DNA of 64,000 bases from Leptolyngbya sp. BL0902 (GCF_016403105.1 NZ_CP046155.1:3253906-3317905); one strand, 5' to 3'; counted from the first letter of the stretch, positions 1-9,604 are shown. Numbers and translations: made by a program. The notes: generated by a model from the letters alone, not told the origin.

Positions 1-1953
1 GATCCAACCTTGGGAGGAGTAGTCATCGCTGGGCGACGGGGAACGGCCAAGTCGGTGATGGCGCGGGCACTCCACCAGCTCTTGCCCCCCATTGAAGTGG
101 TGGATGGATCCTGCTGCAACGCTGACCCCACCGATGCCCGCCTGTGGGACGACCAAACCCAGGCCCGCTTTCCGGCTGGGGAGGCCACCGTTGACCTGCC
201 CACGCGGGTGGTTCCGGCTCCCTTCATCCAGGTGCCCCTGGGTGTCACCGAAGACCGACTGCTGGGGTCTGTGGACGTGGCTAAGTCCATTCAGGCGGGA
301 GAAAGTGTGTTCTTGCCCGGTCTGTTGGCAGAGGCTAACCGGGGCGTGTTGTATGTGGACGAAATCAATCTTCTCGACGACCAGATTGCCAACCTGCTCC
401 TCGCCGCCCTGACGGATCGGCGCAACCAGCTTGAGCGGGAGGGTATGAGTTTTCAGCACCCCTGCGCCCCTCTGCTGATTGCCACCTACAACCCCGAAGA
501 AGGGCCGCTGCGGGAGCACTTGCTGGATCGCATTGCCATTGCCCTGTCGGCGGACGGCGCGATGACCCTCGACAATCGGGTGACGGTGGTCGATCAAACC
601 AGCCGCTATGCCTCAGATGCCCAAGCTTTCTTGGCCGAGTACGCCGACGAAATTGATGCCCTCAGAACCCAGATCATCCTGGCACGGGAGTGGCTGAAGG
701 AAGTCACCATCAGCCGCGAGCAGGTGCAATACCTGGTGACAGAAGCCCTGCGTGGCGGCATTCAGGGCCATCGAGCCGAAATCTTCGCGGTGCGGGTGGC
801 CAAGGCCCACGCAGCCCTAGAGGGGCGGGCGGAGGTGAACGCCGATGACCTACGGGTGGCCGTAGAGCTGGTGATTGTACCCCGTTCTCAGATGCCCCAA
901 GATTTACCGCCAGAGGAAGCGCCGCCGCCGCCGCCACCACCCCAAACCAATCCAGAGGATAACGATCCCCAGGATCAGCAGGAGGATCAGGACAATCAGG
1001 AAGACGAAGACGAGGACGAGCCCGACAACGACGAGGAAGAGGCTCCTCCCAGCATCCCCGAAGAGTTTGTGTTTGATCCAGAGGGGGTGATCCTCGATCC
1101 CTCCATGCTGGTGTTTGCCCAAACCATGAGCCGTCAGGGCAAGTCGGGTCGCCAAAGTTTAGTGTTTTCCGATGAGCGGGGGCGCTACATCAAGCCCTTT
1201 CTGCCCCAAGGCCCGGTGCGCCGCATTGCCGTCGATGCCACCCTGCGGGCCGCTGCCCCCTACCAAAAGTCGCGGCGGGAGCGCCAGCCCCATCGGCGGG
1301 TGGTGGTGGAATCGGGCGATATTCGAGCCAAGCGTTTGGCACGGCGGGCGGGTTCGCTGATTATCTTTGTGGTGGATGCTTCGGGGTCTATGGCCCTCAA
1401 CCGGATGCAGTCGGCCAAGGGTGCGGTGCTGAATTTGCTCACCGAAGCCTACCAAAACCGCGACCAGGTGGCCCTAATTCCCTTTCGGGGGGAGCAGGCG
1501 GAGGTCTTGCTGCCCCCCACCCGATCCATCGCCATGGCCCGCCGTCGCCTAGAGCGCATGCCCTGCGGGGGTGGATCGCCCCTGGCCCACGGCCTCACCC
1601 AGGCGGTGCGGGTGGGCACCAATGCCCAGCAGTCGGGCGATATCGGCAACGTCGTTATTGTTGCCATCACCGATGGTCGAGGCAATATTCCCCTGGCCCG
1701 CTCCCTCGGTGAGACCCTCGATGCGGAGGAAAAACCGGACATCAAGCAGGAGTTGCTAGATATCGCCGCCCGGATTCGCAGTATTGGCCACCAGCTTTTA
1801 ATTATTGATACCGAACGTAAGTTTGTGTCTACGGGCTTTGGCAAGGAATTGGCTAGAACCGCTGGTGGACGCTACTATCAATTACCAAAGGCTACCGATC
1901 AGGCGATTGCCGCCATGGCGCGGGGGGCCATCGCTGATATGAAGACTGGGTAA
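1..1953 (+). CDS. chlD: Magnesium chelatase ATPase subunit D, 5'-truncated by the window
   Basis: ChlD is the AAA+/von Willebrand A subunit of magnesium chelatase, which inserts Mg into protoporphyrin IX, the first committed step of chlorophyll synthesis. The reading frame is open from base 1 (D-P-T-L-G-G), so the true start lies upstream. The visible part has the P-loop GRRGTAKS near its beginning, the AAA+ core, a Pro-rich then strongly acidic linker (about 920-1050), and a C-terminal VWA domain with the MIDAS motif DASGS (about 1375-1390). The order AAA+, Pro/acidic linker, VWA identifies ChlD rather than ChlI. It ends at TAA 1953. The gene after it, a nucleotide cyclase, starts about 125 bp downstream and is not known to be functionally linked. 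Confidence 0.95.
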   Translation, partial: DPTLGGVVIAGRRGTAKSVMARALHQLLPPIEVVDGSCCNADPTDARLWDDQTQARFPAGEATVDLPTRVVPAPFIQVPLGVTEDRLLGSVDVAKSIQAGESVFLPGLLAEANRGVLYVDEINLLDDQIANLLLAALTDRRNQLEREGMSFQHPCAPLLIATYNPEEGPLREHLLDRIAIALSADGAMTLDNRVTVVDQTSRYASDAQAFLAEYADEIDALRTQIILAREWLKEVTISREQVQYLVTEALRGGIQGHRAEIFAVRVAKAHAALEGRAEVNADDLRVAVELVIVPRSQMPQDLPPEEAPPPPPPPQTNPEDNDPQDQQEDQDNQEDEDEDEPDNDEEEAPPSIPEEFVFDPEGVILDPSMLVFAQTMSRQGKSGRQSLVFSDERGRYIKPFLPQGPVRRIAVDATLRAAAPYQKSRRERQPHRRVVVESGDIRAKRLARRAGSLIIFVVDASGSMALNRMQSAKGAVLNLLTEAYQNRDQVALIPFRGEQAEVLLPPTRSIAMARRRLERMPCGGGSPLAHGLTQAVRVGTNAQQSGDIGNVVIVAITDGRGNIPLARSLGETLDAEEKPDIKQELLDIAARIRSIGHQLLIIDTERKFVSTGFGKELARTAGGRYYQLPKATDQAIAAMARGAIADMKTG

Positions 1954-2078
1954 ATTCCGGTAACTTTGGGGGGTTCCATGGCACTTCTCCTGGCGTATCC
2001 GGGCAATATGAGGATGGTTTGATAGGGGCGTTTCCCGTCTCTGCCCGAGTAGATTGCTGGGTTCTCACGTGAGTGGCT

Positions 2079-3944
2079 ATGGAACATCGAGTGTCATCCT
2101 TTCTTGACGGACAGCGCCTCTTAGCCGCCATCATGGTGACGGATGCGGTCGGCTTCAGTGCCCGTATGTCGGTGGATGAGGGGCTTACCCTGCGGTTAAT
2201 TGATCGAGACTTATCCCTGATTGCCCAAATCTGCGTGGATTTTGGCGGCAAAGTGCTGAAGTCTACGGGAGATGGGCTACTGATGTACTTCCTCAGTGCC
2301 GTGGAAGCGGTTTCCTGTGGTCTGGAGATGCAGCGACGGCTCGTGGATCAGTCGCTGGGTCTACCGCCAGGGCAGTATCTAGAGCACCGCATTGGCATTC
2401 ACCTAGGAGACATCGTTGTCAGCGAACAGGATGTGATGGGCAACGGCGTCAATATTACCGCCCGCCTTCAAACCTATGCCAAACCCCGTGGCCTTTGTGT
2501 CTCCCAAACCATTTTTGACGTTGTGAAAGCCCGCCTCAATCTCAATGCGGTTTTTCTGGGGGCGCTGGATCTGAAAAATATTCATGAGCCCGTTCCGGCC
2601 TACCAGATTACGCTGTACCCTGACCCCGATTCTGGGCCGCCTTCTACGGGGGAGCCCACCTACACGGTGCCCATGAGCGCCGAAGCCCTGCTCGGATCGG
2701 CCATCCATGCCCTGACGGTTCATGAGCAATCGGTGCGGATCAAAAAGCTGATCTTTGCTACCTACCAGCAGGCGTGGGAGAACGATACCTCGGTGCTCAA
2801 CCAGTTTGATCTGCACACCCTGCTGCTGGCCCTGCGGGAACGCTATCCTACCCTAGGCGACCTAGAGCAGCAGATCCAGCGAGTGGTGATGGGATTGAAT
2901 CGGCAGGGGGTATATGCCGAAGTAGCGGCCCTGATTTTGCGAGAGCTTCAGCCTTGGTATGTGCGTACCCTGCGGCCTACCACAGAGGAGCTTCAAAACG
3001 AATCCACGGTGCTAACGGTACGATCCCTCGAAGAGCGGTGTGGCTTGGTGGCCCAACGGTTGGATCAACAGGCCGATAGCCTGCGTCTACGGAAGCTGCT
3101 GTACTGTCTCGCCTACAATACCTGGGAAAACGACGTCTCGATCCTTGAACAGGCCAACCTACCGCAGTTAATCCAGCAGGTGTTCCAAGCCACGCCCCAA
3201 ATTCAAGATCTGCGCTATCACCTGGGGCGGATTGTCAAACGCCTCAACCGCAAGCGGGAGTATACGCGGTTGGCCAATATGCTTATCCAATCGCTCCAGC
3301 CCATCTATGCCACTGCCGGAGCCCAGCTTGCGGTACCCCCCAGCAGCGATCCCCAAGACTCTGCCCCCGATCACACCGTGGTAACGCCGCTGCCGCCCGC
3401 CACCTCTGGAGAGCGTGAGGTAACGGTAATTCAGACGGCGTCTCCTCCCCTCGTTCACCAGGGTATTGTCGTGTCTGGGGCGGGTCTGGGGAGCCGTCCG
3501 GCGCGAGATCGCCGAGTGTTGTTTGACCTGCGAACGGATATTTTGCAGTATGCTAACCCTCTGCGGGCTAAGATTCTCCTGCACTCCTGTCTCCATGGCC
3601 CTTTTAGCTATACCGACCAGGATTGGGTGAACCTCAGGCATACTACCCTGGAGGACTTGCTTCACGGGATTTTTGAGTATTGTCCTAGCTTTGCAGACCT
3701 GGAGAGCAAGCTAACGATCATGGCCCATTGTTTGGGGCAAGCTGAGGAGGTTCTTCCGGTTGCCGATAGTATTACCCGCGCCATTCGGGCATACTATCCC
3801 CAGGATCCTGAGGTGGCCCTAGAGCCCCTGCCCCCCCTGTCAGAGCCCGTGCCATCGGCTGATGCCTCGACGACCCATGCGTCCTCCCCGACTTCTCCTA
3901 GTTCTCCGTCGTCGCCCCCATCTTCGGCGCTTTTCTCCGCCTAA
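2079..3944 (+). CDS. Class III adenylate cyclase with three C-terminal helical repeats
   Basis: Protein of 621 aa from ATG 2079; an in-frame GTG at 2073 is an alternative start. Residues about 10-190 form a class III nucleotidyl cyclase domain. All catalytic positions can be assigned: metal-binding D22 (VTDAVGF) and D65 (TGDG), adenine-selecting K61 and D118, and transition-state N125 and R129 (GVNITAR). It should therefore be an active homodimeric cyclase making cAMP. The rest holds three copies of an ~80-residue helical unit (about 217-293, 333-409, 493-572). The first two share WEND, a hydrophobic spacer and LQPxY; the third is diverged. The tail after about 575 is low-complexity Pro/Ser. 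No membrane segment or classic sensor domain is seen. The repeats may sense or dock something; their family is not recognised. Confidence 0.85.
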   Translation: MEHRVSSFLDGQRLLAAIMVTDAVGFSARMSVDEGLTLRLIDRDLSLIAQICVDFGGKVLKSTGDGLLMYFLSAVEAVSCGLEMQRRLVDQSLGLPPGQYLEHRIGIHLGDIVVSEQDVMGNGVNITARLQTYAKPRGLCVSQTIFDVVKARLNLNAVFLGALDLKNIHEPVPAYQITLYPDPDSGPPSTGEPTYTVPMSAEALLGSAIHALTVHEQSVRIKKLIFATYQQAWENDTSVLNQFDLHTLLLALRERYPTLGDLEQQIQRVVMGLNRQGVYAEVAALILRELQPWYVRTLRPTTEELQNESTVLTVRSLEERCGLVAQRLDQQADSLRLRKLLYCLAYNTWENDVSILEQANLPQLIQQVFQATPQIQDLRYHLGRIVKRLNRKREYTRLANMLIQSLQPIYATAGAQLAVPPSSDPQDSAPDHTVVTPLPPATSGEREVTVIQTASPPLVHQGIVVSGAGLGSRPARDRRVLFDLRTDILQYANPLRAKILLHSCLHGPFSYTDQDWVNLRHTTLEDLLHGIFEYCPSFADLESKLTIMAHCLGQAEEVLPVADSITRAIRAYYPQDPEVALEPLPPLSEPVPSADASTTHASSPTSPSSPSSPPSSALFSA

Positions 3945-3962
3945 GGTCCCTAGGGTCTTTGT

Positions 3963-4955
3963 ATGAATGCCACTGAATTGCTGCAATCCTATGCCCGTGG
4001 GGACATGGACTTTAAAGGTCTAACCCTAGTGGGGATTGACCTAGCTGGAGCTGACTTGATCGGAGCCAATTTAGTGCAGGCCGATTTGGAAAATGCCAAT
4101 CTGACCCTGGCCTATCTGAATCGCGTGCGGCTGCGGCAGGCCAATCTGTCTCGGGCGCAGATGGGGGGAGCCAATTTGAACCAGGCAGATTTATCAGCAG
4201 CCATTTTGCACGATGCCGATCTGCACGGTGCATCGCTCCAAGGGGCCGACCTCCGCAGCGCCAACATTACCTTAGCCGATCTCCTCGATGCCAATCTGAT
4301 GGGGGCCGACCTTCGCAATGCCGACCTCAGCGGCGCGAACCTCACGGGAGCCTGTCTGCGGGGGGCCAACCTGCGCCAAGAAAATCGTAAGTACATTACC
4401 AACCTGCGAGGCGCTAAGCTGCACCAGGCCGATCTGCGGGGCACCAACCTTTCCGGGGCAAACCTAGCCGCCGTTGACCTCAGCCGTGCCAACCTCAGTG
4501 AAGCCGTCCTGCGAGAGGCTAACCTGAAGGGAGCCAACCTGAAGGGAGCCATCTTGATCAATGCCAATTTTTCGGGTGCTGACCTCAGTGGGGCCAATTT
4601 AGATGACACCGACCTCACCCAAGGCCGATTCTCCCGCAGCGATTTGACCCTGGCTCAGATTAACCGCGTTCGAGGCCGGGGCGCAGACTTTACCGATGCC
4701 CTGCTGAAACAAGCTCAGCTCAACCGCTGCGACTTCCAGAACAGCCGCTTTACCCGTGCCGACCTCGCCCGCGCCAGCCTGCGCGGCAGTTGCCTGGTGA
4801 AAGCGATGTTTGTGCAAGCCTATCTCGGACGGGCTGACCTCACCGACACCGACTTCACAGAAGCCGTTCTGGATCGAGCCGAAATGAGCAGCGCCATCGT
4901 CATGAACACGCTTTTGACCAACGCCACCATGCCCGATGGCAGCATTCACGAATAA
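3963..4955 (+). CDS. Pentapeptide-repeat protein
   Basis: Protein of 330 aa, 18 bp after the cyclase gene and probably co-transcribed with it. After about 20 residues nearly the whole chain is A(D/N)LxX pentapeptides, predicted to fold as a right-handed quadrilateral beta-helix. One break, around RQENRKYITN (about residue 140), interrupts the pattern and could be a loop between two coils. There is no signal peptide or extra domain, so it is probably cytosolic. Such proteins are abundant in cyanobacteria and most have no known function; a DNA-mimic gyrase-protecting role is known for some relatives but nothing here argues for it. Base use is like its neighbours. Confidence 0.9.
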   Translation: MNATELLQSYARGDMDFKGLTLVGIDLAGADLIGANLVQADLENANLTLAYLNRVRLRQANLSRAQMGGANLNQADLSAAILHDADLHGASLQGADLRSANITLADLLDANLMGADLRNADLSGANLTGACLRGANLRQENRKYITNLRGAKLHQADLRGTNLSGANLAAVDLSRANLSEAVLREANLKGANLKGAILINANFSGADLSGANLDDTDLTQGRFSRSDLTLAQINRVRGRGADFTDALLKQAQLNRCDFQNSRFTRADLARASLRGSCLVKAMFVQAYLGRADLTDTDFTEAVLDRAEMSSAIVMNTLLTNATMPDGSIHE

Positions 4956-5001
4956 CCTATGCCCTAGATGAGGGCGTCTTGCCCACGAGTGAGGGGGAAA
5001 G

Positions 5002-5691
5002 TTATTGGGCCATAGGAGCGTCAGCCAAGGTCGTCAGCGCCAACTTGGCCCTAGCCTGCACTGCTAGGGTGTTATCCTGTTGCATCACTCGCTGAAGCTG
5101 TTGCTGAATCGCTGTGAACTCCTGCGTACATGAGGTTTCGTCGATAGCGAGAGCCAAGCCTTGCAACCCCACCACGGCGGCATAGCGCACCACCCATTCG
5201 GGGTCTTCGGTGCCTTGAATCAACGCTTGCAAACTCTGGGATTGGGCGGCGGCGACTTGCTCAGCCGGGAGTAACGCCCAGTTGAGGTGTCCTAATCCCT
5301 TCGCCGCTGCCCGCCGGACACTGAGGGCAAAATCTCCGGTGGCGGTTTCCAGCAAAATCTTCAACGCACGGGGATCGCCAATCAGCGACAGGGCACGAAT
5401 CGCCCAAGCCCTCGCCCCGTAGTTATAGCCGTCCAACTCTTCTAGCAGAGCCGGAACCGCAGATTCGCCCAGGGCCACTAGGCCATCCACCGCCGCCACC
5501 GCCGCCCCAGGATTGTTGTAGCCCAAGACCTGAATTAGGGTCGGAATCGCCCCCGGATGCCGTTGCGCCGCCAACCGCCCCACAGCCACCACCATCGCCC
5601 CCTTCGAGTCGGCCTCTTCTACGGCACGAATCAACGGGGCCAAGTCTTCGTTAATGGTGCTGGGTTGATCCACGCTAGGACTCTCTTTCAC
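5002..5691 (-). CDS. cpcF: Phycocyanobilin lyase subunit CpcF
   Basis: 229-aa HEAT-like repeat protein, the partner of CpcE in the heterodimeric lyase that attaches phycocyanobilin to Cys84 of phycocyanin alpha. The chain shows repeated helical pairs with Ala-rich HEAT signatures (GALPxLIxxL-type units, VRRAAAKGLGHL). The start is GTG at 5691, as no ATG fits the family N-terminus. It is the last gene of the cpc cluster, separated from cpcE by 240 bp holding dispersed repeats, so it may have its own transcript or depend on read-through. Its 3' end converges with the pentapeptide gene 46 bp away. Confidence 0.9.
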   Translation of the reverse strand: MKESPSVDQPSTINEDLAPLIRAVEEADSKGAMVVAVGRLAAQRHPGAIPTLIQVLGYNNPGAAVAAVDGLVALGESAVPALLEELDGYNYGARAWAIRALSLIGDPRALKILLETATGDFALSVRRAAAKGLGHLNWALLPAEQVAAAQSQSLQALIQGTEDPEWVVRYAAVVGLQGLALAIDETSCTQEFTAIQQQLQRVMQQDNTLAVQARAKLALTTLADAPMAQ

Positions 5692-5702
5692 AATCGCTGA
5701 CC

Positions 5703-5730
5703 TAAGTAAGTGGTCATAAGTAAGTGGTCA
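5703..5730. repeat. Two perfect tandem copies of a 14-bp unit
   Basis: TAAGTAAGTGGTCA occurs at 5703-5716 and again at 5717-5730, just upstream of the cpcF start on the minus strand. It could be a protein-binding direct repeat or a slippage product; the sequence alone cannot decide. Confidence 0.8.
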
Positions 5731-5749
5731 CAATTATTTGTAAAACGCA

Positions 5750-5807
5750 TTTCGACTTCGCTCAATGCCCCCACGCAAAGTAGCAAGAGGGTTGAGCGCA
5801 GTCGAAA
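5750..5807. repeat. Dispersed inverted repeat between cpcE and cpcF
   Basis: Arms TTTCGACTTCGCTCAA (5750-5765) and TTGAGCGCAGTCGAAA (5792-5807) are inverted copies with one mismatch and a 26-bp spacer. The TTTCGACTGCGCTCA-type core is a common intergenic palindrome in bacterial genomes, consistent with a REP/MITE-like element. In the transcript it would form a hairpin between cpcE and cpcF. Confidence 0.75.
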
Positions 5808-5931
5808 CCCGGAGCCAAAATTAATTTTAATTGAGCTATTCTACGTGTCACCCCGATTAGCAATTTAGATACGAGAAACCTCAGATACCTCGTGCTTAAC
5901 CTAGGGCATTCCCAGATCCTAGCCTCTGACC

Positions 5932-6765
5932 CTAGAGCAAATCATCCATCAACGCCAATACCCGCTGCGCCTCTGGGGAAAGATCCGCATCAGGAAAGCG
6001 AATGTCTTGCAGGTGAGCTTCCAAGACCCCTTGAAGGGCAATGAGTTTCAGGCTATTTTCCGCCAGAGTCGCCGCAATGGGTTCTGCCGCCGGGAGGTAG
6101 CCAATCGCCCCCAAATCCATCATGGCCGAACGCCGTAGTTGCAGATTGGGTTCCTGAAGCCGCTCCACCAACCGCTGGCAGTAGCTATCGTCCCCAGTGA
6201 GCTGATACATGGCCCGCGCTGCCGCATTTTGTACCTGGGCCACGGAATGGCTCAAAAAGGGGCGAATCTCCTCTACTGCCAACTGTGCCCCCAAACAACC
6301 CAGGGCTTCCAAAATGGCGTTGTAGGGCTGAACCAGGTGGGGCTTGCCTTCTACGGTCACTGCCGCTTCCACGCCCCCCGCCAACAAATTGACCAGAGAT
6401 GGAATCGCCCGATCATCACCTAGGGCACCCAATGCCTGAGCTGCCGACTCCCGCACGTAGTAATCGTCGCAGGCCAAGCACTGAATCAGCGGAGCCACCG
6501 CACGGGATTGACCCAACTTACCCAGGGCACGAGCCGCATTCCGCCGCAGGGGATAGCCCCCATCCGGTGCCCGATCCGATTCGTCGTCTAGGGCTTGAAT
6601 CAAGGCATCCACGGCATCGGGCTGTGTTACCCGAAAGCGCCCCAACCACCAGGCCGCATAGTAGCGCAGGCCCGTATCCTCCGTTTGCTGAAGGTTCACC
6701 ACGGCCTGCTCCACCGTCAAGGATTCGCCCTGGGCATTGACCAATTGTTGCGCGTCGGTCTCCAT
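5932..6765 (-). CDS. cpcE: Phycocyanobilin lyase subunit CpcE
   Basis: 277-aa HEAT-repeat protein, the second subunit of the CpcE/CpcF lyase for the alpha-84 chromophore. Near the N-terminus it has LTVEQAVVNLQQ and RYYAAWWLGRF, typical of CpcE, followed by repeated VxALIQALDD / AVxPLIQCL helical units and a mid-protein segment YNAILEALGCLGA. ATG 6765 fits the family N-terminus and usual length. It lies 200 bp downstream of cpcD on the same strand; that gap carries two palindromic repeats that may lower expression relative to the structural genes. Confidence 0.93.
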   Translation of the reverse strand: METDAQQLVNAQGESLTVEQAVVNLQQTEDTGLRYYAAWWLGRFRVTQPDAVDALIQALDDESDRAPDGGYPLRRNAARALGKLGQSRAVAPLIQCLACDDYYVRESAAQALGALGDDRAIPSLVNLLAGGVEAAVTVEGKPHLVQPYNAILEALGCLGAQLAVEEIRPFLSHSVAQVQNAAARAMYQLTGDDSYCQRLVERLQEPNLQLRRSAMMDLGAIGYLPAAEPIAATLAENSLKLIALQGVLEAHLQDIRFPDADLSPEAQRVLALMDDLL

Positions 6766-6820
6766 GGATAACCTGTCTTTGACCTAACCTATTTTTCATC
6801 ACAGTCATGGATGGCCCGTA

Positions 6821-6893
6821 GGGTGGTGCATTCGCGGCACTAATCCCACCTGGCCGTAGTCCAGTCTTCCATATCCGCCGCAATGCACCACCC
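6821..6893. repeat. Imperfect inverted repeat (MITE-like) between cpcD and cpcE
   Basis: The left arm 6821-6838 starts GGGTGGTGCATTCGCGGC; the right arm 6877-6893 is its reverse complement with one base missing. The 38-bp centre is unique. The GGGTGGTGCATT / AATGCACCACCC ends are a frequent dispersed intergenic motif. RNA from either strand would form a long hairpin. Confidence 0.75.
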
Positions 6894-6918
6894 AAGTATC
6901 AGACACCCAACCTCAGAA

Positions 6919-6941
6919 CCCCTCTCCACGTGGGAGAGGGG
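6919..6941. repeat. CCCCTCTCC...GGAGAGGGG palindrome
   Basis: CCCCTCTCC at 6919-6927 pairs with GGAGAGGGG at 6933-6941, followed by CAGGGGTGAGGGC. A close relative lies at 11945-11967, with AGGATGAGGGC after it. This is a dispersed repeat family, seen twice in this window, each time downstream of a minus-strand gene start region or gene end. Confidence 0.7.
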
Positions 6942-6965
6942 CAGGGGTGAGGGCTGTTAGGCAGC

Positions 6966-7202
6966 CTAGCTCGCCGAAAGGGGCTGAATGCTGACGATTT
7001 TGCCGCCCATGCGGGTAATCCGCTGCATTTCTTCGTTCATGCGGCTGTAGGGCACTTTGATAAAAATGCTGCCGCTCTTGCGGATGGGGTAGTTGGATTT
7101 ATCGGTTTCGTCGTTCTGGCGCAGCCCTTCCACTTCGTACAGGAAAATGCGGCTGCCAGAGGGGGACGAAGTTTGGCTGCCAAAGGCGGTTTGAGTGAGC
7201 AT
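6966..7202 (-). CDS. cpcD: Phycocyanin rod-capping linker CpcD
   Basis: 78-aa small linker (about 9 kDa) that caps the distal end of phycocyanin rods. The chain begins MLTQTAFG and contains the CpcD fold: RIFLYEVEGL, then IFIKVPYSRMNEEMQRI and GGKIVSI. It resembles the last ~55 residues of CpcC just upstream, as expected for the shared CpcD-like module. The start is placed at ATG 7202 because the family begins there and an AGGAG lies 11 bases upstream; a longer reading to 7265 adds non-conserved residues. Confidence 0.93.
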   Translation of the reverse strand: MLTQTAFGSQTSSPSGSRIFLYEVEGLRQNDETDKSNYPIRKSGSIFIKVPYSRMNEEMQRITRMGGKIVSIQPLSAS

Positions 7203-7350
7203 GGTAGGGAGTTCTCCTAAGCGTAGACAGTGAACGGGTAGGGAAAGCGGCGTCATAATCAACACAGACGCCGACGGAAAAGGCCTTTAACAGGCGTAGG
7301 GACGCCATCTGCGGATGACACCCCTACACACTGGTCACGATGGCGTGAAC

Positions 7351-8223
7351 TTACATGCTGGCTTGGGTGATGCTAGTTACCCGACCGCCCATTTTGTTGA
7401 TCTGTTGCAGCTTAGTGGAAAGCTGCTCGTAGGGCACCAGGTAGGCGGTGTTGATCCGACGCACCTTGGGATAGCGGGGCAGGTTAGCACCCACCACCTC
7501 AATGCGGTAGACCTTGCCAGCGGTGCCGTAGGGGGTAGACCCACCCAGGGCCAGGGCCGGAGTAGCCAGCTTGTTGACCTGGGACGATGCGCCCGCCGAA
7601 ACCCCGGTGGGGCTGATGATGGAAGAGGAGGTGTTACGCCCCAATTCCCCAGCTAGGCGAGACTTTTTGCCACCCGCCTGGGAGCGGTCGCTGTTGGCGT
7701 AGCCGCGATACATCTGGAACATCCGGGTGAAACCCACGGAACGCTGCCCTGCCTGGTAGACAAAGCTGCGGTAGTAGGGCACCACGTTGTCGCCAAAGTT
7801 GGACTGGTATTCTTCGCTATCGATGAAGGAATCGACATCGGCGTCGTAGCCTTCGTTTTCGTAGCGATCCAGGTGTTCCACCACTTCCGATTCGTCGTAC
7901 ACGGCACGGCCCAGCAGGTGCTTGGTGTGCAGTTCAATCACGCGGGTTTGGAAGTTGGGATAGAAGAACTTTTCTTTGTAAAGCTCCGACTTGGCCACGG
8001 CCCGCACGAACTCGCGCACGGTGATGTAGCCGTTCTTCAGCAGCGACTCGGCACTGGTGAGGCGCTCGGAGTTCATCAGGTAGTCGTTGCCCAGAAGCTG
8101 ACGGTAGACGGCCCGAATCACCACTTCGGCATCTTCAGGCGTCCAATTGGCCCGCAGTTCTACCGGGGACGTTTCGCTAAACGCAGCGGTTCCCAACCGG
8201 GACGACGCAGTTGTAATTGGCAC
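7351..8223 (-). CDS. cpcC: Phycocyanin-associated rod linker CpcC
   Basis: 290-aa rod linker (about 30-33 kDa) that joins phycocyanin hexamers. The N-terminal ~180 residues are the Pfam00427-type linker domain ([40 protein letters not shown]); a Ser/Ala-rich hinge follows; the C-terminal ~55 residues are a CpcD-like domain (YRIEVVG, GGRVTSI). The start is GTG 8223, preceded by GGGAGGATAATCCT, because PITTASS is the conserved N-terminus; upstream in-frame codons are not conserved. A 273-bp structured gap separates it from cpcA, typical of differential mRNA stability in cpc operons. Confidence 0.95.
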   Translation of the reverse strand: MPITTASSRLGTAAFSETSPVELRANWTPEDAEVVIRAVYRQLLGNDYLMNSERLTSAESLLKNGYITVREFVRAVAKSELYKEKFFYPNFQTRVIELHTKHLLGRAVYDESEVVEHLDRYENEGYDADVDSFIDSEEYQSNFGDNVVPYYRSFVYQAGQRSVGFTRMFQMYRGYANSDRSQAGGKKSRLAGELGRNTSSSIISPTGVSAGASSQVNKLATPALALGGSTPYGTAGKVYRIEVVGANLPRYPKVRRINTAYLVPYEQLSTKLQQINKMGGRVTSITQASM

Positions 8224-8496
8224 AGGATTATCCTCCCTTTTAAAAAGGCTTCTCAACACAGCAGGGGTCAGACTAGCGCCCAAGGGCTGCGCCTTTCTCC
8301 GGGGAGGTAGGGCCATGCCCTTTCTAAAGCGTGTTGGCAACGCTGGCACCAGCTTTCCCAAGGCACCGAAGTACACCCTTCGGCCCCTATAGACATCCCT
8401 AGACACAACCATGTCTAGATACAACAATGCCCGGAGCAACAAACAATTGCTAACAAGTCGCTAACAACTGTCTGCCCCTCCGGGCAAATCGCCAAA
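8224..8496 (-). promoter_or_regulatory. cpcA-cpcC intergenic region with hairpins (possible attenuator)
   Basis: 273 bases between cpcA and cpcC hold several short inverted repeats: CTAGACA/TGTCTAG at 8399-8418, CCGAAG/CTTCGG at 8366-8383, and GGGC/GCCC near 8309-8320. None has a strong T-tract, so these look like mRNA-stabilising or partial-termination structures that would make cpcBA transcripts outnumber the full-length cpcBACD message. A processing site is possible. The functional role is inferred from the position. Confidence 0.5.
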
Positions 8497-8985
8497 CTAG
8501 CTCAGGGCGTTGATGGCGTAGTCGATGTAGGAGTTGGCTTCGGTGGCTGCATCGCCAGACAGACCGTGGTTAGCTTTGATGTACTTCAGAGCTTCCACGT
8601 ACCAGCTGGGGGACAGTTCAAAGGTGCTGTTGATCTCGTCGAGACCAGCAATCAGGTACTCATCCATGGGGCCAGTGCCACCAGCCACGCAGCAGTAGGT
8701 CACCATCCGCAGGTAGTAGCCGATGTCGCGGGCGCACTTGGCTTTGCCGCGCTCGTCGGAGGCGTAGTTAGCGCCTTGCATTTGGGTGGTGTAGGGGAAC
8801 TTGTTGTAAACGGCTTGAGCAGCGCCGCTCACGAGGGAATCTGCTTTGTTGGTCAGGGCTTTAGCGGCTTCCAGACCAGCGGTGGCTTGACGCAGACGGC
8901 CAAAAGCCACTTGCAGTTCAGAGGCGCTCAGAAAACGGCCTTGGGAATCGGCTGCTGCAACAGCTTCGGTTAGAGGGGTTTTCAT
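8497..8985 (-). CDS. cpcA: C-phycocyanin alpha subunit
   Basis: 162-aa phycobiliprotein, the usual length. It starts [20 protein letters not shown] and carries the chromophore site Cys84 in KAKCARD, followed by the YYLRMVTYC helix. It pairs with CpcB to form alpha-beta monomers of the phycobilisome rods; Cys84 receives phycocyanobilin from CpcE/CpcF, encoded downstream. ATG 8985 is preceded by AAGGAG. It lies 100 bp after cpcB on the same strand. Confidence 0.98.
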   Translation of the reverse strand: MKTPLTEAVAAADSQGRFLSASELQVAFGRLRQATAGLEAAKALTNKADSLVSGAAQAVYNKFPYTTQMQGANYASDERGKAKCARDIGYYLRMVTYCCVAGGTGPMDEYLIAGLDEINSTFELSPSWYVEALKYIKANHGLSGDAATEANSYIDYAINALS

Positions 8986-9085
8986 AGTTTAAGGTTCTCC
9001 TTCAATGGTCTTCACAGCGAATGAACGGAAAGGGAAGAATTAAGCCAACCTGGCCCAATTCCAGTGAGGTTCAATGAGGTTGAAC

Positions 9086-9604
9086 CTAGGCCACAGCAGC
9101 AGCAGCCAGGTCGAAGTAGCTACCGATTTCAGAAACCAGGGAGCTGCAATCGCCGGGGGTGATGTTGGCGGGGTCGTTCACGATGGCGATGGCGGCGGCC
9201 TTCATTTTTTCGATGCCAGCAGCCACGGAAGCGCCGGGGGTGCCCAGAGCCACGTAGGTTTCGCGCAGACCGTTCAGGCAGCGGTCGTTCAGAACGCTGG
9301 CGTCACCGGTGAAGGTGGCGTAGGTCACATAGCGCAGGATGATTTCCATGTCGCGCAGGCAAGCAGCCATACGACGGTTGGTGTAAGCGTTGCCGCCGGG
9401 GGCGATCAGTTGGGGCTGCTCAGCGAACAGAGCGCGAGCGGCATCAGCCACAATCTTGGAAGCGCTACCGGTCATGCGGTTCACAGCATCGATCCGCTTG
9501 AGGCCATCGCTGGTCACGCGGGACAGAGCATCCAACTGATCGTTGGAGAGGAAATCCCCACGGGCGTCAGCTTGAGAAACAACTTTGGTATATGCGTCAA
9601 ACAT
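9086..9604 (-). CDS. cpcB: C-phycocyanin beta subunit
   Basis: 172-aa phycobiliprotein with two bilin cysteines: Cys82 in MAACLRD and Cys153 in PGDCSSL. The methylated Asn72 position is present in [22 protein letters not shown] is the canonical N-terminus; ATG 9604 follows an AGGAG. It is the first gene of the operon, behind a 482-bp leader with no gene, which should hold the light-regulated promoter. Confidence 0.98.
   Translation of the reverse strand: MFDAYTKVVSQADARGDFLSNDQLDALSRVTSDGLKRIDAVNRMTGSASKIVADAARALFAEQPQLIAPGGNAYTNRRMAACLRDMEIILRYVTYATFTGDASVLNDRCLNGLRETYVALGTPGASVAAGIEKMKAAAIAIVNDPANITPGDCSSLVSEIGSYFDLAAAAVA

Noticed and set aside
4961-4975. GCCCT-AGATG-AGGGC hairpin between the pentapeptide gene and cpcF
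   Set aside because: Stem only 5 bp with no T-tract on either strand; too weak to call a terminator.
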